Positions 7,580-15,186 of a DNA stretch of 38,046 nucleotides are shown one piece after another. Position 1 is the first letter of the stretch. Each line of letters starts with the position of its first letter. Under the pieces are notes generated by a model that worked only from the letters and a program-made list of their open reading frames with translations, ran no database searches and was not told where the DNA came from. This stretch comes from Chryseobacterium sp. BGARF1 (GTDB lineage Bacteria; Bacteroidota; Bacteroidia; Flavobacteriales; Weeksellaceae), in contig NZ_LELA01000128.1 of assembly GCF_001677955.1 (NCBI RefSeq), positions 1 to 38,046 of the forward strand. The letters are read 5' to 3'. Made by a program: the position numbers and the translations under genes.

Positions 7580-8293
7580 TTACGGATTTGTAGAGAAAAT
7601 AGAACCGTTTGCAATTAAAGCTCTTCTGTTCATTTTCAAAATATCTCTTACCCATTCTGCGAAATCTTCAGGCTGAAGAACTTTATCCGGATTGCCATCT
7701 GTCAAACCACCTTGGATAGACATATCTGAAGCAATGGTACTCGGCGTTAAAGTAATTACACGAATGTTTTGCTTTCTCCATTCTGCCATCATCGACTGAG
7801 ATAAAGAAACGACAGCTGCTTTTGAAGCTGCATAAGCCGACATATTGGGTCCACCTTTCAAACCTGCTGTAGAAGCTACATTTACAATATCACCTTCACC
7901 TTTTTCTTTTAGATATGGATACACTGCTTTCGCTGCATAATAAACACCAAAAAGATTGGTTTTGATAACCTGCTCCCAAGTTTCTGAAGGCATTTCTTCA
8001 ATAGAACCAAAATCTCCGATCCCAGCATTGTTGATCAGAATATCTACTCCACCCAACTGTTCTACGATCGATTCTATTCCTGCTTTTACATGAATTTCAT
8101 TATCGATACTAAAAACTGCGTATGCTGCATTAACACCCAATTTTTGGATCTCGTCAACAGTCATTTTAAGATTTTCTTCGTTTCTTCCTGTGATCCCTAT
8201 ATTTACGCCTTCATTGGCAAGGATTAAGGCTACAGCCTTTCCCAAACCTCTACCACCTCCGGTGATAATGGCATTTTTTCCTTTTAAATTCAT
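7580..8293 (-). CDS. SDR-family NAD(P)-dependent oxidoreductase (FabG-like)
   Basis: A 237-aa classical short-chain dehydrogenase/reductase. The cofactor site is TGGGRGLG (residues 11-18). NNAG lies at 88-91, the conserved Asn at 113, and the catalytic Ser141-Tyr154-Lys158 (YAASK) are all present. Close relatives are usually labelled 3-ketoacyl-ACP reductase, but the substrate cannot be read from the sequence and the gene is not in a fatty-acid operon. Transcription starts from a clear promoter just upstream (8313-8341) and ends at the terminator shared with the 248-aa gene. Confidence 0.9.
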   Translation of the reverse strand: MNLKGKNAIITGGGRGLGKAVALILANEGVNIGITGRNEENLKMTVDEIQKLGVNAAYAVFSIDNEIHVKAGIESIVEQLGGVDILINNAGIGDFGSIEEMPSETWEQVIKTNLFGVYYAAKAVYPYLKEKGEGDIVNVASTAGLKGGPNMSAYAASKAAVVSLSQSMMAEWRKQNIRVITLTPSTIASDMSIQGGLTDGNPDKVLQPEDFAEWVRDILKMNRRALIANGSIFSTNP

Positions 8294-8312
8294 TGTTTAA
8301 ATTTTTATGATG

Positions 8313-8341
8313 CAAATTTACGAAACCATTTTTTTAAACAA
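8313..8341 (-). promoter_or_regulatory. Promoter of the SDR gene
   Basis: On the minus strand TTG (8341-8339), an 18-bp spacer and TAAATTTG (8320-8313) match the Bacteroidota -33/-7 consensus. The expected start site leaves a short leader before the ATG at 8293. Confidence 0.7.
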
Positions 8342-8397
8342 GTGTTTATGATTTTGATTTAATAAAAATTAATCATCAGGAAATTCTATATCAAAAC

Positions 8398-8425
8398 AAA
8401 ACCAACTTACGAATAAGCTGGTTTT
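8398..8425 (-). terminator. Orphan terminator-like hairpin
   Basis: An 11-bp stem with one mismatch, AAAACCAACTT / AAGCTGGTTTT, loop ACGAAT. On the minus strand it is followed by TTTTGTTTTGA, which suits termination of leftward transcription. No recognised gene lies immediately upstream on that strand. Confidence 0.5.
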
Positions 8426-8784
8426 TGAAAGTAATATATAAAAAGTAAAAATGATGTAATGAATCAATATTTAGGCCTACATTTTTTATTTGCGCAAAAT
8501 TAGAAAGCTATGACGAACATAGCTTTAATAGCGCTTTAACATATTTTGAACAAATTCTAAACGATATATTAATTCATAATTAACGACAATGCGCAAGCTT
8601 TTAGTTAGCAGTGTATTAAAAGAATGAATTATGTTTAATATAAAAAGTGGGTTATTTTAGTATAACTTAATGCCTTTTCTTGAGAAAGTAAAAATGGTTA
8701 ATAGGGTTTAGTTGATGGTTGGTAGATTTAAATTCAATAACTTTAGATTTGTATTCAATTTTTATGAATTGATATTTAAAGATT

Positions 8785-8805
8785 AAGGTGTCGCTCCTCC
8801 AAAGC
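8785..8805 (+). repeat. Diverged 21-bp repeat, copy 1
   Basis: Begins AAGGTGTCGCTCCT and matches the copy at 8834-8854 at 17 of 21 positions. The copies start 49 bp apart in the same orientation. Confidence 0.6.
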
Positions 8806-8833
8806 TTAAGATGTTTGAAGCTATTTTTCTACG

Positions 8834-8854
8834 AAGGTATTGCTCCTACAGAGC
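8834..8854 (+). repeat. Diverged 21-bp repeat, copy 2
   Basis: Begins AAGGTATTGCTCCT and contains the small dyad GCTC-CTACA-GAGC. In copy 1 the right arm of that dyad is degraded (AAAGC in place of AGAGC). Confidence 0.6.
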
Positions 8855-8877
8855 AACAAACTAAGCTTATTTAAACC

Positions 8878-8910
8878 AAAAAAATCTGCCCCAAATGAGA
8901 CAGATTTTTG
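8878..8910 (-). terminator. Terminator of the glycerophosphodiesterase gene
   Basis: A stem AAAAATCTG / CAGATTTTT around a 13-base loop lies 21 bases past the stop on the minus strand, where it continues into TTTGG. T-rich sequence on both sides also suits rightward termination. Confidence 0.75.
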
Positions 8911-8930
8911 TTTCTAATTATTTAATCAAT

Positions 8931-9677
8931 TTATTTTCCTTTCAACTGATCCGGAATATTGGTGGTAATAAAACCTATTCCTTGTTTTTTTAGTTCATTG
9001 TAAATCTCAACTTCATTTACCGTCCAAGAATTGGTGATCAATCCTAATGCACTCGCTTCAGCAATCCATGTTGGGTTTTTCTGAAATATTGAATAGTGAT
9101 AATCTAATCCGTCTAAACCTTCGTCTTTGATCTGTTGTGGAGAAAGCTCACCTCTTAAATACTGAACTTTAAAATCGGGAGCGATTTTTTTAATCTGCTT
9201 ACAGATATTTAAACTGAATGAAATATATTCACATTGAGATTCAAGCTTCATTTCTTTGATTATCTTAACCGTTTTTTCAACCATTTCGTTTTCTAAAGCT
9301 TCTGTCTTTGCAGGTTTTATTTCTACAATAAGCTTTAAAGCCTTGTCTTTTTTACCAGCTTTCAGATAATCTTTCAGAGTAGGATATTTTTCACCGTTTG
9401 AAAGTTTCAGTGTTGCCAATTCTTTAAAATCGGTTTCAGAAATTTCCATTTTACCGTGATGCTCGTCGTGATTAATGACCAAAACGCCGTCTTTAGACAT
9501 CCTTACATCAAACTCAGATCCGTAGATCTTTAATTTTTGAGCATTTTGTAATGCTGTGATAGAATTTTCCGTTGTTGGAGGCTGCGTCTGAAAATAACCT
9601 CTGTGCGCAATGATTTGGGTTTGTGCATTCATAAAAACTGTCGTTAAAACTGCAAACCCTAAGATAAACTTTTTCAT
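8931..9677 (-). CDS. Secreted glycerophosphodiester phosphodiesterase (GDPD family)
   Basis: A 248-aa TIM-barrel hydrolase with a signal peptide (cleavage after MNAQ, residue about 19), so it acts outside the cytoplasm. It cleaves glycerophosphodiesters to an alcohol and glycerol 3-phosphate. The GDPD signature is complete: catalytic His25-Arg26 (AHRGYF), Glu37-Asn38 (TENS), metal ligands Glu55 and Asp57 (SEFDVRM), second catalytic His70 (INHDEHHG), then VEIKP, and WTVNE near the C-terminus. It lies 67 bp downstream of the large TonB-dependent receptor on the same strand, with only a weak hairpin between. The two may form a scavenging unit for phosphodiesters. Confidence 0.9.
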   Translation of the reverse strand: MKKFILGFAVLTTVFMNAQTQIIAHRGYFQTQPPTTENSITALQNAQKLKIYGSEFDVRMSKDGVLVINHDEHHGKMEISETDFKELATLKLSNGEKYPTLKDYLKAGKKDKALKLIVEIKPAKTEALENEMVEKTVKIIKEMKLESQCEYISFSLNICKQIKKIAPDFKVQYLRGELSPQQIKDEGLDGLDYHYSIFQKNPTWIAEASALGLITNSWTVNEVEIYNELKKQGIGFITTNIPDQLKGK

Positions 9678-9744
9678 AATATCAATTGATCATTAAAATC
9701 TAAAAGCCTTTTTCAGACTTTTAGATAAAATTAGTACTTATTTT

Positions 9745-12700
9745 TTAGAATGAATATTTTGCTCCGATCTGGATCTGATAAGGATTCCCCGATAAAGGCG
9801 CTAATCCGCTGGTATTTTTAGCATATTCAAACTGTTTTGTAACCGGGTCGAATTTGTTTATTCTATACAAAGACATATTTCCATAAGATTTGTTTACCCC
9901 CCATTCTCTGTTAAGTAAATTGGCCAGGTTGAAAATATCAACAGAAAGCTCAAAAGCTCCAATTTTGTCAAACTTGATTTTTTTTGCTACACGTACATCC
10001 CAAACTCCATAGAATCCGTTCTTTCCTCCGTTTCTTTCTGCAATTTTGTTGTTGTAATCTGTGATATAATTTTTTAAAGCTTTTCCAACTTCAGGATCCT
10101 CGATCAGAGATTGTGTCAGTTGAGGGAAAATGTAGGCTAAATCATTAGTATCTACGAAATCTCCATTAATATTTCCTCCGGAAGTTACAGAGAAACGTGT
10201 TCCTCCAATTCCTGAATATCTGATTCCTAAAGTAAATCCTGCAATTGTAGGTGAATTTCCGTACAATACAACTTTGTTTCTGAACTGGTTATCAGAATAC
10301 GTCATTCTCAGATTTCTGGGATCACTTTCTACCAATGTAGATAATGTTGCAGAATTGGCTACGTTTCCGTTGTAAGAAGTATTATCTTTAATATCAGACC
10401 AAGTGTAACTTGCCGTGATCTCTCCGTCTTTCCAGTAACGGTAACTTGTATCCACTACAAAAGAGAATTGATTCACTTTTCCGTCACTTACAAGCTCTAA
10501 AACTCTTCCAAATTTTTTGTTGATTGTTCCTTCTTTCCAATTCATTACACCATTACTTGCATTGATTGTACTAGCCGGAACAAAAACACCTCTTCCACCT
10601 TCATTATCAAGAGTGAAGAAAGGATTAGTTTGCATATTTCTGTCATAATAGAAATAGTTGTTTCTACCTAAAGCCATGTAACCTGCAAGTCCTGCTCTGA
10701 ATCTTTCGTTGAAGAAATGCGTATACGAGATATTTGCTTTGTAAACAATCGGAATTTTCGCATCTTCCCCTGTATAATTAATGGTCGGAAGCTGATATTG
10801 AGATAATGTAGGAACTGTATTGTAATCGTTTCTATAACTGTTGAAATCCGGTGTCAAACCAATTTGTGAAGGGTTAACGTCAACCGTTGCCAAATGTTTC
10901 CCATCAAAAACCAAATTATTGATGACCATATAATTGTTGATATCTGATGAGAAAATTCCTGCTCCGAATTTCAAGAAATCTTTATTTCCTTCATTCACAT
11001 TCCATTCAAACTGGAATCTTGGCTGAATAACAAACGATTTGATTTGATTATCTGTTCGGATTCCCATTTCATCAAATAATTTCTGATTAAACTGAGCTTT
11101 TGGATAACCACCATAATCAAGCCTTAAACCAGCCATAAAATCTAAACCTTTTGCAACTTTCGTCTGAATCTGACCGTAAACACCGGCATTCCAGATACTC
11201 GACTTCACAGACGGATCTTCTACCAAAGGAACTTCTCTGTAGAATCTGTTAGAGATAAGATTATTAAAATTAAATAGATTATCACCATCGTTCACTGTAG
11301 GGTTTTCTCTGAAATGGAATCTTCCGTTGACCTCACTTCCGTACACAGATCTCGCTTTTGTGTACATAAAGTCAACCCCAAAAGTATATTTAATCTTATC
11401 GGTATTGTAATACAAATTATCTACAATCTGAATCACATTATTTTTGAAGCTTTCCTGCGCAAAACGGTGACCTCCGATCTGGATGTTTGTTGCCTTGTTT
11501 CCGTCGATATTAGTGATTATATTTTCTACAATCGCTCTCGGAACAGCATGTCCCAGCTGGTCACTTTGATAACTGTCCTGGAAAGTATATAAATGCTGAA
11601 CTTTCAATTCGTTCGTTATATTAGGCTTTAAATTAGATCTTAAAGTTAACAACAAACTGTTATCCATGTTTTTATCGGTTCCGTAAGACTCAAATGCATT
11701 AATTGCTGTATTGTCTCCTAATCCGTTTTTATTTAAATCGTAGGTAAAATTGTTTCTTAATGTCAATAAGTTTTTATCATTAATCTGCCAATCTAAACGT
11801 AAAAATGAGGCATCAGAATTCCTTACTTTATCGAAGCTTCCAAATTGTGGAGAATTTCCAACACCGTATTTTGCTCTTGCAATATCAAGGAATTTATTAA
11901 GTGTTGCTGTTGTAGTATTTAATCTCAACTCATCTTCACGCGATTTGACATCTGCAATCTGCAAAGGTCTAGAATCTAACTGATGATCCCAAGCTGCGAA
12001 AAAATGTAGCTTATTTTTAATAATTGGCCCACCCAATGAAAACCCGAACTGAGAAGTAGAAAAATCAACATCTCTCTTGTTTCCACGAATATCATATGGG
12101 CTCGAAAGCCAGTTGGTTCTCAAATATTCCCAAGCACTTCCTGAAAATTTATTGGTACCCGATTTTGTAACCGCACTCACCGTTCCACCTCCACTTCTAC
12201 CCAAGGTAACATCGTACTGGTTGGTTGTGATCTTAAATTCTCTTACTGCTTCGATCGATATGGAAAAAGGTGCACCGCTTCGGCTGGTTGTAGATCCTGC
12301 AGAAGTTGGGTTTTTCGCCGTCATTCCGTCAATGGTAAAGTTGGTGGAAGAACCTAACTGACCAGATAAGTTTCCGTTCTTACCGCTTAAAGGAGACAAA
12401 TCTGTGAGACTTGCGAAATTTCTTCCGTTTACGGGTAAAATCCCTATATTCTTTGCTGAAATTGCCGTCGCTGCTCCTAAGTTTCCTATTTTATTTTTAA
12501 GATTTCCATTGATCACTACTTCTTCAATCGTTTTTTCGCCTTCGTCCAAATCAAGATTCACAGTCACCTGATCTCCAAAATTCACATTATAACCTTCTTT
12601 CTTTTCCTCATTTACGATTACCGTATAAGGCCCTCCTAAAGGTATTTCTTTGAAAATATACTCCCCTTTAGAATTCGTTTCTGTTACTGTACGAAAACCT

Positions 12701-12849
12701 GTAGACTCATTCACGATGGTAACTTTCACCTTTTCCTGAACCTTTTTACCGGTAATTTTCCCTACAATAGAAGCTTGTGTTGTTTGTGCATAGGCAATAG
12801 TTCCTACTCCCAAAAACAGAAGTCCCAATAAAATCTTTGCTTTTTTCAT
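9745..12849 (-). CDS. TonB-dependent receptor, Oar-like, with carboxypeptidase-regulatory-like N-terminal domain
   Basis: A 1034-aa outer-membrane receptor. It has a signal peptide (MKKAKILLGLLFLGVGTIAYA), then a beta-sandwich carboxypeptidase-regulatory/Cna-B-like domain (about 25-110) with GEYIFKEIPLGGPYTV. The plug domain (about 120-240) includes LPVNGRNFASLTDLSPL and RSGGGTVSAVTKSGTNKF, the pattern of the Oar-like subfamily. A long beta-barrel ends in IGAKYSF, with the terminal Phe expected for BAM-dependent insertion. Such receptors take up large substrates with TonB-ExbBD energy; the substrate is unknown. No SusD partner is encoded beside it. The downstream secreted phosphodiesterase hints at a phosphorus or glycerophosphodiester source, but this is context only. 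Confidence 0.93.
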   Translation of the reverse strand: MKKAKILLGLLFLGVGTIAYAQTTQASIVGKITGKKVQEKVKVTIVNESTGFRTVTETNSKGEYIFKEIPLGGPYTVIVNEEKKEGYNVNFGDQVTVNLDLDEGEKTIEEVVINGNLKNKIGNLGAATAISAKNIGILPVNGRNFASLTDLSPLSGKNGNLSGQLGSSTNFTIDGMTAKNPTSAGSTTSRSGAPFSISIEAVREFKITTNQYDVTLGRSGGGTVSAVTKSGTNKFSGSAWEYLRTNWLSSPYDIRGNKRDVDFSTSQFGFSLGGPIIKNKLHFFAAWDHQLDSRPLQIADVKSREDELRLNTTTATLNKFLDIARAKYGVGNSPQFGSFDKVRNSDASFLRLDWQINDKNLLTLRNNFTYDLNKNGLGDNTAINAFESYGTDKNMDNSLLLTLRSNLKPNITNELKVQHLYTFQDSYQSDQLGHAVPRAIVENIITNIDGNKATNIQIGGHRFAQESFKNNVIQIVDNLYYNTDKIKYTFGVDFMYTKARSVYGSEVNGRFHFRENPTVNDGDNLFNFNNLISNRFYREVPLVEDPSVKSSIWNAGVYGQIQTKVAKGLDFMAGLRLDYGGYPKAQFNQKLFDEMGIRTDNQIKSFVIQPRFQFEWNVNEGNKDFLKFGAGIFSSDINNYMVINNLVFDGKHLATVDVNPSQIGLTPDFNSYRNDYNTVPTLSQYQLPTINYTGEDAKIPIVYKANISYTHFFNERFRAGLAGYMALGRNNYFYYDRNMQTNPFFTLDNEGGRGVFVPASTINASNGVMNWKEGTINKKFGRVLELVSDGKVNQFSFVVDTSYRYWKDGEITASYTWSDIKDNTSYNGNVANSATLSTLVESDPRNLRMTYSDNQFRNKVVLYGNSPTIAGFTLGIRYSGIGGTRFSVTSGGNINGDFVDTNDLAYIFPQLTQSLIEDPEVGKALKNYITDYNNKIAERNGGKNGFYGVWDVRVAKKIKFDKIGAFELSVDIFNLANLLNREWGVNKSYGNMSLYRINKFDPVTKQFEYAKNTSGLAPLSGNPYQIQIGAKYSF

Positions 12850-12868
12850 ATAATAGATTAATTGGGGA

Positions 12869-12876
12869 CAAAGGTA
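12869..12876 (-). promoter_or_regulatory. Candidate -7 element of the TonB-dependent receptor gene
   Basis: TACCTTTG on the minus strand fits TAnnTTTG exactly, about 20 bp upstream of the ATG at 12849. No TTG is seen at the usual -33 spacing. Confidence 0.5.
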
Positions 12877-13062
12877 TAGTGACTTTGTAAGCCATCTGTT
12901 TAAGGGTGTTTTAACATTTTTTTAATTAAATTACACTATTATGTTAAATAAATGTAAACGATTACATTATTTGATAGAATATCAATTGGTTAGAATAGAT
13001 TACAAAGTTTTAATTTTCCCAGAATAATTAATAGTAGTATTTTTTTAAATTATTATTTACAT

Positions 13063-13070
13063 TATTTTTG
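13063..13070 (+). promoter_or_regulatory. Candidate -7 element of ligA
   Basis: TATTTTTG matches TAnnTTTG and lies 19 bp upstream of the ligA ATG. The -33 region is T-rich without a clear TTG. Confidence 0.45.
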
Positions 13071-13089
13071 TTGAAAAGATAGAAAACGC

Positions 13090-15096
13090 ATGTCCGAAAA
13101 CATTCAGCATAAAATAGAGCAACTCCGTAAAGAACTTCATCAGCATAATGAAAATTATTATCTGATGGATGAACCCAGTATTTCAGATTTTGAGTTTGAT
13201 TTATTATTAAAAGAACTTCAGAATCTGGAAGCGCAATATCCGGAATTTCATGATGACAACTCACCCACCATTCGTGTTGGAGGTGGCGTTACAAAAAATT
13301 TCCCCACTGTTCAGCATCAGTTTAGAATGTATTCTTTGGATAATTCTTACGACTTTGATGATTTGGAAGACTGGGAAAAACGAATCATTAAAACAATTGA
13401 CGAACCTGTAGAATTTGTTGCCGAACTCAAATATGACGGTGCCTCAATTTCTATTTTATATGAAAATGGGAAATTATCACAAGCGGTAACACGTGGTGAC
13501 GGTTTTCAGGGAGATGAGATCACAGCCAATGTGCGTACAATTTCAGATATTCCGTTGAAGTTAAACGGAGATTTTCCTGAAAGGTTTTTTATGCGTGGTG
13601 AAATTTATTTAACCAGAAAAAATTTCGACAAAATAAACAAACTACGTGAAGATGAAGGTTTAGACCCGTTTATGAACCCAAGAAACACAGCCAGTGGAAG
13701 TTTGAAAATGCAGGATAGCGGTGAAGTGAGAAAACGCAGGCTTTCATCGGTACTTTATCAGTTTGTTTCAGATGAAATTCCTGTTGAAACGCATTGGGAG
13801 TTGCTTCATGAGGCACAAAATTGGGGATTCAAGATTTCTGATCAGGCAAAACTCTGTAAAAATTTAGATGAAATCAAAGAATTCATTAATTTCTGGGATG
13901 TTGAAAGACACAATCTGCCTTTTGAAATCGACGGAATTGTACTGAAAGTCAACTCAATAAAACAACAAAGACAGCTTGGTTACACCGCAAAATCACCTCG
14001 CTGGGCAATGGCTTATAAATTCAAAGCTGAAAAAGTAGAAACCGAATTACAAAGCGTTTCTTATCAGGTCGGAAGAACAGGAGCAATCACTCCGGTTGCT
14101 AACTTAAAACCTGTTTTATTAGCCGGAACGATTGTAAAAAGAGCTTCTCTTCATAATGAAGACATCATCAAAAAATTGGGTCTTCACGAAAAAGATTTTG
14201 TTTTTGTAGAAAAAGGCGGCGAAATTATTCCTAAAATTGTCGGCGTAAATACTGAAAAAAGAACATCTGAAAGCAAAGAAATTGAATATATCAAAAATTG
14301 CCCTGAATGTGGAACTGAGCTTGTAAAAGTAGAAGATCAAGCCATTCATTTTTGTCCGAACGATTTGCATTGTCCACCTCAAGTTGTGGGAAGAATGATC
14401 CATTATGTTTCTAGAAAGGCTTTGAATATTGATAATTTAGGAAGCGAGACCATCGAACAGCTTTACAAAGAAAGATTGGTTGAAAATCCGGCTGATTTTT
14501 ATGCTTTAACCAAAGAGCAACTTCTTCCATTGGAAAGAATGGCTGAAAGATCGGCACAAAATATCATCACCGGAATTGAAAGATCAAAAGAAATTGCTTT
14601 TGAAAAAGTTTTATACGGAATAGGAATTAAACATGTCGGAGAAACCGTTGCCAAAAAATTAGTCAAAAACTTCAACACAATTGATGATTTAAAAAAAGCA
14701 AGCGCTGAAGAATTGTGTCAGGTAGAAGATATTGGGATGAAAATCGCTGTGAGCATTGTTGATTTCTTTCAAAATTCTGAAAATATTTTAATGCTCGAAA
14801 GATTAAAATCTTACGGCGTACAGTTGGAAAAAGGAGAAAACACCAATGAAGTTTTATCGAATGCGTTGGAAGGAAAAACTTTCTTATTTACAGGAAAACT
14901 CTCTCTTTTTACCAGAGAATCAGCCGAAGAAATGGTAGAAAAACACAACGGAAAAAACATCTCTGCCGTTTCTAAAAACCTGGATTATTTGGTTGTTGGC
15001 GAAAAAGCAGGAAGCAAACTGAAGAAAGCCCAAGACATTGGTACGATTACCATTCTTGATGAACAACAGTTTTTGGACCTTATTGAGAAACATTAG
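13090..15096 (+). CDS. ligA: NAD-dependent DNA ligase
   Basis: A 668-aa enzyme that seals nicks in duplex DNA using NAD+. Domains in order: Ia domain (1-65) with YYxxDEPSISDFEFD; adenylation domain with the nucleophile Lys114 in KYDG; RGDGFQGDEIT; the EIDGIVLKVN motif; and the OB fold with SPRWAMAYKF. Next come a four-Cys zinc finger (CPECG...CPNDLHCPP, from about residue 404), helix-hairpin-helix repeats (about 440-580) and a C-terminal BRCT domain (from about 590, GKTFLFTGKLSLFTRESAEE). The length is standard for LigA and all key residues are present. It is transcribed alone, with its own terminator. Confidence 0.98.
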   Translation: MSENIQHKIEQLRKELHQHNENYYLMDEPSISDFEFDLLLKELQNLEAQYPEFHDDNSPTIRVGGGVTKNFPTVQHQFRMYSLDNSYDFDDLEDWEKRIIKTIDEPVEFVAELKYDGASISILYENGKLSQAVTRGDGFQGDEITANVRTISDIPLKLNGDFPERFFMRGEIYLTRKNFDKINKLREDEGLDPFMNPRNTASGSLKMQDSGEVRKRRLSSVLYQFVSDEIPVETHWELLHEAQNWGFKISDQAKLCKNLDEIKEFINFWDVERHNLPFEIDGIVLKVNSIKQQRQLGYTAKSPRWAMAYKFKAEKVETELQSVSYQVGRTGAITPVANLKPVLLAGTIVKRASLHNEDIIKKLGLHEKDFVFVEKGGEIIPKIVGVNTEKRTSESKEIEYIKNCPECGTELVKVEDQAIHFCPNDLHCPPQVVGRMIHYVSRKALNIDNLGSETIEQLYKERLVENPADFYALTKEQLLPLERMAERSAQNIITGIERSKEIAFEKVLYGIGIKHVGETVAKKLVKNFNTIDDLKKASAEELCQVEDIGMKIAVSIVDFFQNSENILMLERLKSYGVQLEKGENTNEVLSNALEGKTFLFTGKLSLFTRESAEEMVEKHNGKNISAVSKNLDYLVVGEKAGSKLKKAQDIGTITILDEQQFLDLIEKH

Positions 15097-15119
15097 ATTT
15101 CAAAAAAACATTTAACACC

Positions 15120-15156
15120 GTAAGCCATTGGAATTCATTCTCAATGGCTTACTTTT
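15120..15156 (+). terminator. Intrinsic terminator of ligA
   Basis: A perfect 11-bp stem GTAAGCCATTG / CAATGGCTTAC with an 11-base loop is followed by TTTT, 24 bases after the ligA stop. The same bases carry the promoter of the next gene. Confidence 0.85.
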
Positions 15157-15157
15157 G
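15128..15157 (+). promoter_or_regulatory. Promoter of the LRR gene, embedded in the ligA terminator
   Basis: TTG (15128-15130), a 19-bp spacer and TACTTTTG (15150-15157) match the Bacteroidota -33/-7 consensus. The -33 box lies in the left stem of the ligA terminator, and the -7 box spans the end of the right stem and the T-run. The ATG follows 29 bp later. Confidence 0.7.
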
Positions 15158-15186
15158 CGCTTTGATAAAAAAACAACTAATAATTT

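Larger units (their letters stand above)
8294..8930. other. Gene-free stretch of about 640 bp
   Basis: I find no credible coding region on either strand. It holds the SDR promoter at its left edge, an orphan minus-strand terminator-like hairpin (8398-8425), a perfect 9-bp hairpin AAAGCTATG-ACGAA-CATAGCTTT (8504-8526), a diverged pair of 21-bp repeats (8785-8805, 8834-8854), and the terminator of the phosphodiesterase gene at its right edge. The rest is AT-rich sequence with frequent stops. A small RNA or the remains of a lost gene are possible. Confidence 0.6.

Noticed and set aside
9698..9724. Hairpin CTAAAAG / CTTTTAG between the TonB-dependent receptor and GDPD genes as a terminator
   Set aside because: A 7-bp AT-rich stem with a poor T-run; likely read through.
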